A DNA stretch of 64,000 bases from Pseudomonadota bacterium (GCA_018242295.1 JAFECE010000003.1:124001-188000); one strand, 5' to 3'. Numbered from the stretch's first letter, positions 25,709-37,628 are shown. Notes: a model not told the origin generated them from the letters alone. Made by a program: numbers and translations.

Positions 25709-26827
25709 CTAGGCTTTGTCCGCTAGGCGGTGAAGCCGCCACATCGTATCGGTGCCGATTGTCCGCCGCTCAACGACTGTCGTGCCGAGGGGGCCGAGCC
25801 AGCGCGCGACTGCATTCTGCGCGTCAACGTCGGTGGGCTTCCCTGCCATGTAAAGAACGATCTCATCGGCGAGGGATGCTTTCGCAAAGGCACCCCAGAT
25901 CGCGGGACCACCTTCGACGAGCAAACGCGTGATGCCGCGCGCGACGAGCGCTTCCATGATCGACGGCAGCCAAAGAGTGTTGGCAACAACACCGGCTTCG
26001 ATGATGTCCGTGCCGCTTGCGGCGATCGCGCTTTTCTTACCCGCATCGCCGCCGTGGCCCGTCAGCAGCCAAACCGGAACCTTCGCGGCGCTTTGAAAGA
26101 GCTTGGCTTCGACCGGCAGATCGAGCGAGCGTGAAAGAACGATGCGCACCGGCGAGCGCTCGAAGAGGCCCGGCAGCCGGCACGTCAATTCCGGATCGTC
26201 GTCCCTGACGGTTGCGGCTCCGACAAGAATGGCGTCGAACTCGCTTCGCAACACCATGGCGTGAGCGCGCGATCTTTCGCCCGTCACCCAGACGGGTTGA
26301 GTGCCGGAACCCCGGGCAATATCGCCATTCGCATCGAGTGCGAGCTTCAGCGAGACGAACGGACGGCGCTCGGTGATGCGGACGACGTGGCCGCGCGTGA
26401 TCCACCGCGCTTTGGCTGCGCCGACGCCGCGAACAACTTCGATGCCGGCGTCCCGTAACCGATCGAGACCGCGACCGGCGACGCGCGGATCGGGATCTTC
26501 GATGGCAACGACGGCGCGCTTCAATCCTGCAGCAACAATCGCGTCGGCGCAGGGGCCCGTCTGGCCGTAGTGCGAGCACGGCTCGAGCGTGACGTAAATG
26601 GTTGCGCCTCGCGCCCTGTCGCCCGCCGTTGCAATTGCGGTTGTCTCGGCGTGCGGGCGGCCACGATCCGCGGTTCTTGCACGTGCGATCAGCTCGCCCG
26701 TCTGTTCATTCGCGATGACGGCGCCGACGGATGGGTTCGGCCAGGTCGCGCCAAGCCCGCGCTCGGCCATACGCAGCGCGACTGCCATCATCTCGTCGTC
26801 GAACGCACAACCTCGGGAACTCGACAT
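25709..26827 (-). CDS. ribD: Bifunctional pyrimidine deaminase/reductase RibD
   Basis: A 372-residue bifunctional enzyme for the second and third steps of riboflavin synthesis. The N-terminal deaminase carries the zinc site GRPHAETTAI and TLEPCSHYGQTGPC, with NPSVGAVI before it. The C-terminal reductase (from about residue 145) shows RPFVSLKLALDANGDIA, DAILVGAATVRDDDPELTCR and LLVEGGPAIWGAF. It begins 6 bases after the nrdR stop. Complete and of typical length. Confidence 0.96.
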   Translation of the reverse strand: MSSSRGCAFDDEMMAVALRMAERGLGATWPNPSVGAVIANEQTGELIARARTADRGRPHAETTAIATAGDRARGATIYVTLEPCSHYGQTGPCADAIVAAGLKRAVVAIEDPDPRVAGRGLDRLRDAGIEVVRGVGAAKARWITRGHVVRITERRPFVSLKLALDANGDIARGSGTQPVWVTGERSRAHAMVLRSEFDAILVGAATVRDDDPELTCRLPGLFERSPVRIVLSRSLDLPVEAKLFQSAAKVPVWLLTGHGGDAGKKSAIAASGTDIIEAGVVANTLWLPSIMEALVARGITRLLVEGGPAIWGAFAKASLADEIVLYMAGKPTDVDAQNAVARWLGPLGTTVVERRTIGTDTMWRLHRLADKA

Positions 26828-26833
26828 ACCTGC

Positions 26834-27361
26834 TCAGTGCTTCTTCTGAATCGCGATCTCGTCGAGAGCGGGCGTTCCAAACCGTTCGGTCAGATCGAGC
26901 GGATCGTGGACATTGCTCGCGAGCTCACGGAGAACCGCGTGAAAATCCGCAGCATCGCGAAAATCGCGATACACGGACGCGAAGCGCACATACGCGACAG
27001 GATCGAGTTCGCGCAAGGCCGCCATGACGAGTTCACCAATTTCAGCAGACGTAATTTCCGTTTCGCCCGAGCTTTCGAGCTGGCGCACGAGGCCGGAGAC
27101 GAGCCGGTCGATCCGCTCCTGCTCGAACGGACGCTTGCGCATCGCGACCGAAATGGATTTCAAAAGCTTGTCGCGGTCGAACAGGACCTTGCGGCCCGAA
27201 CGCTTGAGGACGGTCAATTCGCGGAGCTGAACGCGCTCGAAAGTCGTGAAGCGGCCGCCGCAATCGGCGCAGATACGCCTCCGGCGGATCGCCGAATTTT
27301 CATCCGACGGCCGGCTGTCTTTAACCTGGCTATCCTCGCTTCCGCAAAATGGACAGCGCAT
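26834..27361 (-). CDS. nrdR: Transcriptional repressor NrdR
   Basis: A 175-residue ATP-cone repressor of ribonucleotide reductase genes. The N-terminal zinc ribbon is [15 protein letters not shown] with the second pair in [14 protein letters not shown], followed by the ATP-cone ([19 protein letters not shown] to [12 protein letters not shown]). NrdR binds paired 16-bp NrdR boxes near RNR promoters when dATP is high. Such boxes occur upstream of nrdJ at 38275 and 38307. It heads the riboflavin cluster, the usual alphaproteobacterial arrangement with glyA upstream. Confidence 0.96.
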   Translation of the reverse strand: MRCPFCGSEDSQVKDSRPSDENSAIRRRRICADCGGRFTTFERVQLRELTVLKRSGRKVLFDRDKLLKSISVAMRKRPFEQERIDRLVSGLVRQLESSGETEITSAEIGELVMAALRELDPVAYVRFASVYRDFRDAADFHAVLRELASNVHDPLDLTERFGTPALDEIAIQKKH

Positions 27362-27710
27362 CCTTCAGCTCCTCGCATTCCGCCGGTCCCGCTCCGGAGT
27401 AGCGGCGCCTTGTTTCCGCTCGAACAGACTTCTTCTTCACCACAAGCCAGATTCCGGCGGCGACACACATTGCCGAGATGCCCTTCACTGGGGTTTTCAA
27501 CAATGTGAAAGAGATCTGTCGTAAACCTGATCTTAGCTCCCGAGGGAAGATTAGCGGAATTTACAGCGAGTTTGCCCGCGCTTCTCATGAAGCGGTGTCA
27601 CATTGTCGGGGGCTGAGTTCGGTTGTCCGGGCGGGCGCCACAGGCGCGGCCCAAAAGAAAAGAGCGCCGGACGTATCCAGCGCTCTTATCAATTAAATTC
27701 GGCATTTAGA
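27362..27710. other. Intergenic region between glyA and nrdR
   Basis: A 349-base gap. It holds the glyA terminator at its right side and presumably the promoter of the nrdR-rib-nusB-thiL cluster near its left side. I see no convincing small gene and no FMN riboswitch. Confidence 0.5.
27652..27687 (-). terminator. Rho-independent terminator after glyA
   Basis: Read on the minus strand, AAGAGCGC pairs with GCGCTCTT over a 12-base loop, followed by TTCTTTT. It lies 24 bases downstream of the glyA stop. Confidence 0.85.
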
Positions 27711-29015
<1,305 letters not shown>

Positions 29016-29196
29016 GAGCTTTCCTCTATTTTGGGAAATGTTTTTGTAGCGCTGGCGGGTACTCTGGAGCAAGCCCGGCCGGACGCGGTTTCAAGCATAG
29101 TACGGGCTCTCGCGCCAGCGCTCAACTCCATCCGCACCCGCGTAATAAAGGCGCGGGTAACGGTTTTGCAGCGCACCTGAGGCGGTCGCGGCCGGC

Positions 29197-30429
29197 TTAC
29201 TCCGCCGCTTCCGCGAGGCTTTCCATCAGCGCCAGGGGGCACTGAGACCAGAGGTCGGACAGCGCACCGACGAGATGTTCCATATCGGCGTCCGTGTGCT
29301 GAGGCGATGGCGTCAGCCGCAGGCGTTCGGTGCCACGCGGAACCGTCGGATAGTTGATCGGTTGCACATAGATACCGTAGCGGTCGAGCAGCACGTCCGT
29401 CAGCGCCTTGCAGCGAACCGGATCGGCCACCAACACGGGCACGATGTGGCTCGGCCCCGAGATGACCGGGAAGTCGGCGGCGACAAGACGGCGCTTCAGC
29501 GTGCGGGCACGCTCCTGGTGCATTTCGCGCTCGACATTGCTCGCTTTCAGATGCCGGATCGACGCGACTGCGCCGGCCGCGATCGCGGGCGCCAGCGACG
29601 TCGTGAAGATGAAGCCAGGGGCATAGGAACGGATGGCGTCGCAAAGCGTCCGCGACGCCGCGATGTAGCCGCCCATGACGCCAAAGCCTTTGGCGAGCGT
29701 GCCATTGATGATATCGACGCGATGCATTACGCCTTCGCGCTCGGCGACGCCGCCGCCGCGCGGGCCATAGAGCCCAACCGCGTGGACCTCATCGAGATAC
29801 GTGAGCGCGTTGTACTTTTCCGCCAGATCGCAGATGGCGGCGATAGGGGCGATGTGGCCGTCCATCGAGTAGACGCTTTCGAAAGCGATGATCTTCGGCG
29901 TGTCGCGCGGCACTTTCTTCAGCCGCTCTTCGAGATCGGCGAGGTCGTTGTGGACGAAGATCTGCTTCGGTCCGCGGCCGTTGCGGATGCCGGCGATCAT
30001 CGATGCGTGGTTCTTCTCGTCGGAAAAGATCACGCAGCCGGGAAAGAGTGTGGCAAGCGTCGAAAGGGCCGCCTCGTTGGCGACGAAGGCTGAGGTGAAC
30101 AGAAGCGCCATCTCCTTGCCGTGGAGGTCGGCAAGCTCGCGTTCCAGCTCGACGTGGTAGTGAGTCGTGCCGGCGATGTTGCGCGTGCCGCCCGAACCGG
30201 CGCCGACGAGATCAATCGCCTCGTGCATTGCGGCGAGCACCTTCGGGTGCTGGCCCATGCCGAGATAATCGTTGGAGCACCAAACGGTTATCTGCTTTGC
30301 GTCTTCGCCTTTGACGACATCGGCTTTTGGAAACGCACCGCGGCGACGCTTCACATCAGCAAAAACCCGATAACGCCCCTCGCGCTTTACGGTATCGAGG
30401 GCTTCCGAGAGCATCTGCTCGTAATTCAT
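29197..30429 (-). CDS. hemA: 5-aminolevulinate synthase
   Basis: A 410-residue ALA synthase that condenses glycine and succinyl-CoA to 5-aminolevulinate, the C4 (Shemin) route of tetrapyrrole synthesis restricted mainly to alphaproteobacteria and mitochondria. It has [20 protein letters not shown] at the start, [46 protein letters not shown] and the PLP lysine in [13 protein letters not shown]. Length and motifs are complete. hemB lies 5 kb away on the other strand. Confidence 0.97.
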   Translation of the reverse strand: MNYEQMLSEALDTVKREGRYRVFADVKRRRGAFPKADVVKGEDAKQITVWCSNDYLGMGQHPKVLAAMHEAIDLVGAGSGGTRNIAGTTHYHVELERELADLHGKEMALLFTSAFVANEAALSTLATLFPGCVIFSDEKNHASMIAGIRNGRGPKQIFVHNDLADLEERLKKVPRDTPKIIAFESVYSMDGHIAPIAAICDLAEKYNALTYLDEVHAVGLYGPRGGGVAEREGVMHRVDIINGTLAKGFGVMGGYIAASRTLCDAIRSYAPGFIFTTSLAPAIAAGAVASIRHLKASNVEREMHQERARTLKRRLVAADFPVISGPSHIVPVLVADPVRCKALTDVLLDRYGIYVQPINYPTVPRGTERLRLTPSPQHTDADMEHLVGALSDLWSQCPLALMESLAEAAE

Positions 30430-30653
30430 CAGTCGATTTCCGCTCCCATAAGCACGGCGTTCATTATTTTGGTTCGTTTATGAACCCAGGGACGCCAAAG
30501 GACCAGTGCCGTTTCGTCGCGCTGGTGATGAAAATTTGGTCACACTCCGAAAGGACTTCGTCTGGCTCAACGCCCTATTCGGGCCGCCGGCCTTCCCTGC
30601 AGCAAGCAGCATTGGGACTTGCGCATACCAGCCCTACGTCGCCATTGGGGGAG

Positions 30654-31994
30654 TTAATAGGATGATGCGACCTCGCCGATACCATCCTTCTGGTAAATGT
30701 CACGCCGAAATTGGACAACGCCGTCCTCCGTCGCCCAGGCACTGATATAGACGAACAGCAATTGAACGGGCTTTTTGAGGCGGACGTCCATCCGCTGGCC
30801 CTGCTCCTTGATCTGGGCGATGCGGTCGGCGTTCCAGCCTTTCTGATCGGCAAGTAGCCAGGCGGCCAGATTCTCGATGTTGTGGACGCGGATGCAGCCC
30901 GAGCTCTCGGAGCGGAAGTTGCGGCCGAAAATCCGATCCGACGGCGTATCGTGCATGTAGACGGAATGGGCGCTGTCGAAATTGATCTTCAGGAACCCGA
31001 GCGGGTTCTCCTTGCCCGGCTGCTGGCTGTACGTGTAGGTGCCGGGCGTCACCTTCTCCCAGTTGATGCTTTGCGGGTCGACCTTCTTGCCGCCTGCATA
31101 GGCGTCGATGCCGAACTTAAGAAGGACGTTCTGGCCCTTCTTCTGCATCTCGCGTCCGCGCGGGATCAGGTCTTCCGAGATGACCGTCGGCGGCAATCGC
31201 CACATCGGGTTGAAATTCAAATCCGTGATCGGCGTCTTGAGAAGGGGCGTCGGACGTTCGGGCTTGCCGACGACGCCGGCGTAGCGAGCGACGATCGCGC
31301 CGTTCTCCACGGCCTCGATCTGGGCCGCCGGAATATTGACGATGACGTATCGCTTCGACGTCGTCGGGATGGCTTCCTGCAGGCGCGTCAGATTGATCTT
31401 CAATTGCTTCAGACGCACATCCGCCGGCACGTTGAGAGCAACGATCGTCCGCTTATCGGCGATGCCCGTCGGCGTCAGGCCGTTCGAGGCCTGGAACCGC
31501 TGCAGCGCCTTCTCGACGTCGTTGTCGAAGTAGCTCGAAGTTGTATTCGCGCTCCGGAGGTCGCCCGACGCAGCGAGGCGGGCGCGCAGCAGCGCGACCT
31601 CGGGACGGGTCGTTCCGAATTGCATGAGATCGTCGCGAAGCGTCTTCGGCGGCGGCTCGGGGATTTGGGGCCAGCCGCCCTTCCCCACGATCATCGTGTA
31701 CTGGCGGACCGCCATTTTGGTCGCTTCGATGTTGGCCTTGGCGAGAGTCGCGTACCCTTTCGGCGGGTTGGCCTCCCATTCACGGACGAAATCCGGATCG
31801 GTGCGGTTGGTCGAATAGGAAGGGCCGTCATTGCCGGTCGAACCGAAATTGAACCAGCCGAAGCTCTGAGCCGACGCGTCGCCGCCGAGCCATCCGGCGG
31901 CCGATAATGCAACGAATCCAACGGTCAGGATGTTGGCCAGACGCCGGCGCGAACGGCCAACCGCTGCTCCAGACTTTAGATTCCCCCTGTCCAC
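30654..31994 (-). CDS. Periplasmic L,D-transpeptidase, probable LdtR target
   Basis: About 446 residues: an N-terminal signal or anchor (NILTVGFVALSAAGWLGGD), a peptidoglycan-binding-like helix set near residues 125-190 (LLRARLAASGD, ALQRFQASNGLTPTG) and a YkuD catalytic domain with YMHDTPSDRIFGRNF followed by SESSGCIRVHN, the active-site His and Cys. It cross-links or remodels peptidoglycan. The layout matches the enzyme at 20243-21601, and the two share motifs such as YVIVNIPAAQIEAVE versus YVLVNVPAFQLEAVD, so they are paralogues. The regulator LdtR is encoded immediately upstream on the same strand, as in relatives where LdtR controls such an enzyme. Confidence 0.9.
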   Translation of the reverse strand: MDRGNLKSGAAVGRSRRRLANILTVGFVALSAAGWLGGDASAQSFGWFNFGSTGNDGPSYSTNRTDPDFVREWEANPPKGYATLAKANIEATKMAVRQYTMIVGKGGWPQIPEPPPKTLRDDLMQFGTTRPEVALLRARLAASGDLRSANTTSSYFDNDVEKALQRFQASNGLTPTGIADKRTIVALNVPADVRLKQLKINLTRLQEAIPTTSKRYVIVNIPAAQIEAVENGAIVARYAGVVGKPERPTPLLKTPITDLNFNPMWRLPPTVISEDLIPRGREMQKKGQNVLLKFGIDAYAGGKKVDPQSINWEKVTPGTYTYSQQPGKENPLGFLKINFDSAHSVYMHDTPSDRIFGRNFRSESSGCIRVHNIENLAAWLLADQKGWNADRIAQIKEQGQRMDVRLKKPVQLLFVYISAWATEDGVVQFRRDIYQKDGIGEVASSY

Positions 31995-32101
31995 CGCCGT
32001 CCCCCGACGCTTGCGATTGCGAATTTCGTTGGGGCTAGACTATCTGAGTTTCGAGTATTTGACATGTGGTAGCTGCGGGTCCGGGCAACTTGGACACGGA
32101 C

Positions 32102-32143
32102 AAAACAAAAATGGGACTTCTCTGCATCCAGCAAAGAAGTCCC
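32102..32143 (-). terminator. Rho-independent terminator after ldtR
   Basis: On the minus strand GGGACTTCT pairs with AGAAGTCCC across 13 bases and is followed by ATTTTTGTTTTG. It lies 54 bases after the ldtR stop, separating ldtR from the transpeptidase gene, which should therefore have its own promoter at 31995-32100. Confidence 0.85.
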
Positions 32144-32196
32144 CGTGCGCCGGCCTGGCGACCGCGCTTAGAGCAGGTTATTGGCGTCAGCCGTGA

Positions 32197-32706
32197 TTAG
32201 AGCCGGTAGCGGATCTGATCCGACCAGAAACGCTCGAGGCGCACCAATGCCTTGTTCAGGCCCTTGACGTCCTCGTTGGAGACTTCGCCGACGGTCTGCA
32301 CCGAGCCCAGCTGGCGGAGATAGAGCTTGCTGACGATGTCCCGCGCCTCAAGGCCCTTGTCGGTCAGGCTGACACGCACCGACCGGCGATCCGTATCGGA
32401 CCGCTTGTAGTGGATGTAGCCCATATCGACGAGCTTCTTCAGATTATAGGACACGTTCGACCCGAGGTAGTAACCCCTCGTCTTGAGCTCGCCAGCCGTC
32501 AGCTCGCTCTCGCCGATGTTGTAGAGGAGCAAGGCCTGCACGCTATTGAGCTCGGCTCCGCCGCGACGGTCAAACTCGTCCTTGATGACGTCGAGGAGGA
32601 GACGGTGAAGACGCTCGATCAATCGGAGCGCCTGAAGATACTCACCGCGAAACCCTTCTTCTTGGGCCGGCGCGCGGTGACGCGCCATATCGTACGCTAA
32701 ACTCAT
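32197..32706 (-). CDS. ldtR: MarR-family regulator LdtR
   Basis: A 169-residue MarR-type winged-helix protein. The DNA-binding part spans roughly residues 55-125: ELNSVQALLLYNIGESELTA, then GYYLGSNVSYNLKKLVDMGY and KRSDTDRRSVRVSLTDKG. The whole sequence, including the GYYLGSNVSYNLKKL recognition helix, matches LdtR, the regulator first characterised in Liberibacter and Sinorhizobium, where it controls an L,D-transpeptidase gene and osmotic tolerance. Here an L,D-transpeptidase gene is the next gene downstream, behind a terminator. The ATG at 32706 has GAGGCAGGG upstream. Confidence 0.88.
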   Translation of the reverse strand: MSLAYDMARHRAPAQEEGFRGEYLQALRLIERLHRLLLDVIKDEFDRRGGAELNSVQALLLYNIGESELTAGELKTRGYYLGSNVSYNLKKLVDMGYIHYKRSDTDRRSVRVSLTDKGLEARDIVSKLYLRQLGSVQTVGEVSNEDVKGLNKALVRLERFWSDQIRYRL

Positions 32707-32835
32707 AACCCTGCCTCACAAATGTTGACGCCACCCGGTTGGCCCGGGTTTTGACAAATTGATAACTCGGAGGCCTGAATTTCGGCTAAATAGATATAGT
32801 AAAAGAATAGTAGGGGGGTGTCTTTGGAATAAATT

Positions 32836-32873
32836 TTTAACCAATACTCAGGCGAAAATTCCAGATTGGTAAA
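32836..32873 (-). terminator. Weak terminator-like hairpin after the hydratase-family gene
   Basis: TTTAACCAAT (32836-32845) is complementary, with one bulged A, to ATTGGTAAA (32865-32873); on the minus strand the hairpin runs into AAATTTATTCC. It lies 50 bases after the stop of the gene at 32923. The surrounding stretch 32707-32922 is AT-rich and must also hold the ldtR promoter; nothing else is visible there. Confidence 0.35.
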
Positions 32874-32922
32874 TTTCTCCCTTACGGGGTGGAGAGAATT
32901 CAAAGCAACGCGGCCAGTAAAT

Positions 32923-34128
32923 TCAAACGCGTGCTGCCTGCATTTCTGATCTCGTTGGCAATTCCAGTTCACCATCTGGCAATGGCGCAAAATATTCATC
33001 GACTGCGTTTGCAATACTCGCATCGTAGCGTTTGGGTTTCCACGACGGATCGCCATCCTTTTCAATAAGTAGCGCGCGAACCCCCTCGTGGAAGTCGTGG
33101 CCCTCCAGGCAGCGCACCGCTAAGCGATAATCTTCGATGAGGGTCTGCCTTGTATCGAACGACAGCGCCGACTGGATATGGCGGATCGTGATCTCCAGCG
33201 ATATTGGCGAACACTTGCCCAAATCCGCCAGCGTTTTCCGCGCCCACTCCGATCCTTTTGCCTCGGCATTGGTCAGCGATCGCAAGATTCCTTCGAGTGT
33301 CGGTTCGGAAAAATGTTCGAGAATATGGCCTTTGTCTTTTTGCAAATCGCCGGGCTGTTGAAGCTCATGCAAACCATCGAGCATCGGATCGACCGGCTCG
33401 GCATCCTTCAATTTGTCGAGAATTCCCGAAAAATGCGTCGACGAAATGCAATGGGTAACGAGGCCGAGCCATTGCGCGTCGGCGCGGCCGATCGTGCGGC
33501 CGGTCAACCCCAGATAGATGCCAATCGGCCAGGGCATCTTCGCCAAGACGCGGCTAACGCCGACATCCGGGAAAAGTCCGATCTTCGTTTCGGGCATTGC
33601 CCACTTGAAGCCTTCGCCTGCGATCCGATGGGTATTGTACGCGGTCAGGCCCACGCCCGAGCCCATGCATAGCCCGTTGATGAACGACACGGTCGGCTTC
33701 GAAAAGCATTCGAGAAGCCAGTTCAGCGAATATTCGGTGCGGAGGTAGGTCTTGGCCGTCTCGATATCGCGCTTCGCGGCTGCCGACAGCGCCCGAACAT
33801 CGCCGCCCGCGCAAAAGGCTCGCGGATGGTTCGAGAGCAGCGCCACGATATAGACGTCGGGATTGCGCGCAACGCGCGGGATGGCACTCGCCAGTATCCG
33901 GCACATCTCGTCATCGATGGCGTTGAGAGCGTTTGGCCGGTCGAGCGTGAACGTCTGCACCGCACCGAACTGGGCCGCAACGATCTTCAACGGCTGCTCG
34001 GCCGTCGCCGTTCTGAGATCAATGTTGTGTTCGTTCACAGCAAGCTCTGTAAGTATCGTCCAGACGATTTCGCCAACGATTCGAATGATTGTTGCGATGC
34101 TATGGCGTGTTTCGTCTGAACCCGCCAT
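32923..34128 (-). CDS. 3-hydroxyisobutyryl-CoA hydrolase-like enoyl-CoA hydratase family protein
   Basis: About 401 residues of crotonase fold of the longer ECH_2 (HIBYL-CoA hydrolase) type. It has TLDRPNALNAIDDEM, the oxyanion-hole stretch FCAGGDVRAL, FINGLCMGSGVGLTAYNTHRIAGE, AMPETKIGLFPDVGVSRVLA and the C-terminal FHEGVRALLIEKDGDPSWKP, all typical of this subgroup. It would release 3-hydroxyisobutyrate from its CoA ester in valine breakdown, a pathway that ends at MmsA. The start is uncertain: the ATG at 34128 lacks a clear ribosome-binding site and precedes a poorly conserved 30 residues; a GTG at 34038 is an alternative. Base composition is lower in GC than its neighbours. Confidence 0.82.
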   Translation of the reverse strand: MAGSDETRHSIATIIRIVGEIVWTILTELAVNEHNIDLRTATAEQPLKIVAAQFGAVQTFTLDRPNALNAIDDEMCRILASAIPRVARNPDVYIVALLSNHPRAFCAGGDVRALSAAAKRDIETAKTYLRTEYSLNWLLECFSKPTVSFINGLCMGSGVGLTAYNTHRIAGEGFKWAMPETKIGLFPDVGVSRVLAKMPWPIGIYLGLTGRTIGRADAQWLGLVTHCISSTHFSGILDKLKDAEPVDPMLDGLHELQQPGDLQKDKGHILEHFSEPTLEGILRSLTNAEAKGSEWARKTLADLGKCSPISLEITIRHIQSALSFDTRQTLIEDYRLAVRCLEGHDFHEGVRALLIEKDGDPSWKPKRYDASIANAVDEYFAPLPDGELELPTRSEMQAARV

Positions 34129-34307
34129 ATTTTGCGGCTATAAGCTGCATCTTACCCTCTGCAAATATGCGCCGCATCGACATCGCATCCAAAGCCGAGG
34201 TTCGGTAGCACCTTGGCCTGCAAGAGGAATTCTGCAACTATTAACCCTGTGCCGGATGGGGTTGTTGCCGGCTTTTTAGAGCGCTCGCCAAGGATGTACA
34301 GACAGAA

Positions 34308-35546
34308 ATGACGACGCCCACGCGCGCAGACGGCAACGGCTTCAGGTCGAGCTTGCGGCTCATCATCACTGCGGCCCTCGTGGTTGTGTCATTGCTTGCC
34401 GTAGGCACGGGTCGAGATGCTCAGGCGAAGCAAAAGGCAGTACATCCGGCGGCCGACGTCGCAACCGACGGCAAGGCCGATGCTGATGCGGGTTCTGCTC
34501 CTCAAACGGCGGCAGATCCCGCGAAGGCGGCGCTGCCTGCTTCGAAGGCCGATGCCGATTCGTCGCAAAACGCCGGTGCAAAGCCCGGAGAGCAAGCCAA
34601 GTCAGAGGCGGACTCCAAAGCTTCCGCGGCAACCGCGCCGAAGCCGCCCGCGTGGTCAGAGGCCGAGATCGCCGATGCCAAGGCGCATTGCGCCATCGTG
34701 TTGAAGCGCATTCACGCCGTTGCCTTGCCGCATGAACCGATCAAGGAAGGCGCGTGCGGCGCGCCAGCCCCCGTCGAACTCGTCAGCATCGGCGAGAAAC
34801 CGCAGGTGGCGTTGTCGCCGCCGGCGATCGTGACGTGTGATCTCGCCGAAGCGCTCACCCAATGGTTCGAGAACGACGTGCAGCCGCTCGCGCGCAAGCA
34901 TCTCAAATCGGAAATCGTCATGATCGAGACGATGAGTTCCTATTCGTGCCGTAACGCCTACGGCCGCAAGAAAACGAAGCTCAGCGAACACGGCTTGGCG
35001 AATGCGCTCGATATCGGCGGCTTCGTAACCGCAACAACGAAGACGGCCGAAGTGCTGGATGACTGGGGCAAGCCGCATAGGGAAATTCTAGCCGAAGCGG
35101 AGGCGGCAAAGCGTGCAGCAGATGAGGCCGCCGCCAAAACTGCGGGAACAGGCACCGCGGCCAATCCGGTGCAAGCCGCGTTGCCGCTGGCTGTGCCTTT
35201 GACGGCCGGGGCCGCCGCAGCCGAACTCGCCCGCTCGACAATCATCGAAGGTGTGCCGGCAGCGGGAGCGAAACTTGTGGCGACGTCGGAAACAGCCGTT
35301 CCGAACCGGCTCGGCGGGCCAGTGGTGAAGCCCGGCAAAAAGGGACCTCTCGCAGAAAAAGCGGCGCAGGTGGCGCTCGCTGCGCGCCCTGCTCCGGATG
35401 CAGAGGTGCAGGCGTTCTTGCACGAAGCGCACAAAGCCGCCTGCAGGATTTTCGGAACGACGCTTGGGCCGGAAGCGAACGCGGATCACCGCAACCATTT
35501 CCACGTCGACATGGCGGAGCGGAAGTTTACCAAAATCTGCGATTAG
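34308..35546 (+). CDS. Extensin-family secreted protein with insertion
   Basis: A 412-residue protein with an N-terminal signal or anchor (residues 15-38), an Ala/Lys/Pro-rich linker (41-115) and an extensin-like C-terminal domain. The domain's first half (about 120-255) includes SSYSCRNAYG and the metal-site motif LSEHGLANALDIGGF (225-239). The second half (about 368-412) has CRIFGTTLGPEANADH and NHFHVDM (396-402). Between them lies about 110 residues of Ala-rich low complexity not expected in the family. The conserved His and Asp residues suggest a zinc peptidase of the DD-carboxypeptidase type acting on the cell wall. The true substrate is unknown. Confidence 0.82.
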   Translation: MTTPTRADGNGFRSSLRLIITAALVVVSLLAVGTGRDAQAKQKAVHPAADVATDGKADADAGSAPQTAADPAKAALPASKADADSSQNAGAKPGEQAKSEADSKASAATAPKPPAWSEAEIADAKAHCAIVLKRIHAVALPHEPIKEGACGAPAPVELVSIGEKPQVALSPPAIVTCDLAEALTQWFENDVQPLARKHLKSEIVMIETMSSYSCRNAYGRKKTKLSEHGLANALDIGGFVTATTKTAEVLDDWGKPHREILAEAEAAKRAADEAAAKTAGTGTAANPVQAALPLAVPLTAGAAAAELARSTIIEGVPAAGAKLVATSETAVPNRLGGPVVKPGKKGPLAEKAAQVALAARPAPDAEVQAFLHEAHKAACRIFGTTLGPEANADHRNHFHVDMAERKFTKICD

Positions 35547-35702
35547 CCGCGAAAATCGGAATGGATTAGCACCGGCCTCGATGTCTTCGACGGCATTCCT
35601 GCCCTGCATCGCGCGGCTTGCGCCGGAGCGCGGCTCGTGTCCAATGTCGGGCGAATTTCGGCTGAACTTCAGGCGGCTCAGAAGCCGCCGTCTTGTGCCT
35701 AG

Positions 35703-36770
<1,068 letters not shown>

Positions 36771-36778
36771 CCGTTTTC

Positions 36779-36922
36779 GTCATTCTCGAACGGACGAGCG
36801 GCGCGAGGCCGATCGGGAATCCAGCGTTAGACTCGCCGGAGGCGCGATATTGCGTCTTCGACGTTTTTGACGCTGGATCCCCGGACTTCGACGCGGCTTT
36901 GCCGCGCTCGTCCAAGGATGAC
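36779..36922. repeat. Dispersed inverted-repeat element, GTCATCCTCG family
   Basis: About 144 bp: left end GTCATTCTCGA, inner GGGAATCCAGCG, core AGACTCGCCGGAGGCGCGAT, inner ACGCTGGATCCCCGG and right end AAGGATGAC. This copy is more diverged than those at 16026 and 50667. It lies between the convergent hemB and DUF2155 genes, where its stem could act as a transcription barrier. Confidence 0.78.
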
Positions 36923-36934
36923 GGCAACGGCAAT

Positions 36935-37522
36935 CTAGCGGCGGACGCGGCGGCGGAAATCCTGATCGACGGCGGCGTCGCCGTTATCCTGCGAGCCGGT
37001 CTCCGGGGCAGCCTGATCCGGGGCATCTGCCGGCGCTTCGGTGACGGTGCGCGGAGTGCCTGCGGGCGGCTGTTCGGCGATGGTTCGGCTCGGTTTGTTG
37101 CATTCCGTCAGCCAGACGTCATACGTAGGGTGCTCGAGGCCGTAGATGCCGGGGCTTTCAGCAAACATCCAGCCCGTGAAGATCCGTTTTTCCGAACCAT
37201 CGAGCTGCGTTTCGTCGATCTCGACGAATGTCGTCGTCTTGGGTTCTTCGGTCGGAGGACGAGAATAACAGGCGCGGGGCGTGATCTTTAAAGCGCCGAA
37301 GGTTGCCGTTTGGCCGATCGCCACCTCGAATTTCGAGATGTGGGCCGTCACCTTGTCGAGCGCGGAAAAGACCGCGACTTGGTTTTCGATACGATCGGCA
37401 CGGGCGGGCGGCGACGCGACGGCCGTCACGGCGGCGAGCAAAAGCGGCAACAACACGGCGGCCGTTCCGCGCCGGAGTGGCCCTACGCTCGGCGCAAGTT
37501 TCGAAAGCAAGGGCGTTCTCAA
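36935..37522 (-). CDS. DUF2155 domain-containing secreted protein
   Basis: A 195-residue protein with a signal peptide (AAVLLPLLLAAVTAVASPPA, ending ARA). The DUF2155 core covers about residues 44-145: VFSALDKVTAHISKFEV, FGALKITPRACYSRPP, TTTFVEIDE and the Trp/Phe-rich KRIFTGWMFAESPGIYGLEH followed by DVWLTEC. The two cysteines may form a disulfide. The C-terminal 45 residues are Pro/Ala/Asp-rich. The family is confined largely to alphaproteobacteria and its biochemical role is unknown. It is followed on the same strand, upstream, by the NDUFA12-type gene, a neighbourhood often seen for these two. Confidence 0.88.
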   Translation of the reverse strand: MRTPLLSKLAPSVGPLRRGTAAVLLPLLLAAVTAVASPPARADRIENQVAVFSALDKVTAHISKFEVAIGQTATFGALKITPRACYSRPPTEEPKTTTFVEIDETQLDGSEKRIFTGWMFAESPGIYGLEHPTYDVWLTECNKPSRTIAEQPPAGTPRTVTEAPADAPDQAAPETGSQDNGDAAVDQDFRRRVRR

Positions 37523-37628
37523 TTCAAAATCCAGTCGCGGGCATCAAGTGGGGGCATCAAGTTGGGGGCGCTTGCCCAGCGAGGCCCTCGCTTGAGCCTC
37601 AAAGCGGGCGATTTTTCGATGGGCGCGA

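Noticed and set aside
25671..27710. FMN riboswitch in front of the riboflavin genes
   Set aside because: No RFN-element signature was found; the genes are internal to a tightly packed cluster headed by nrdR.
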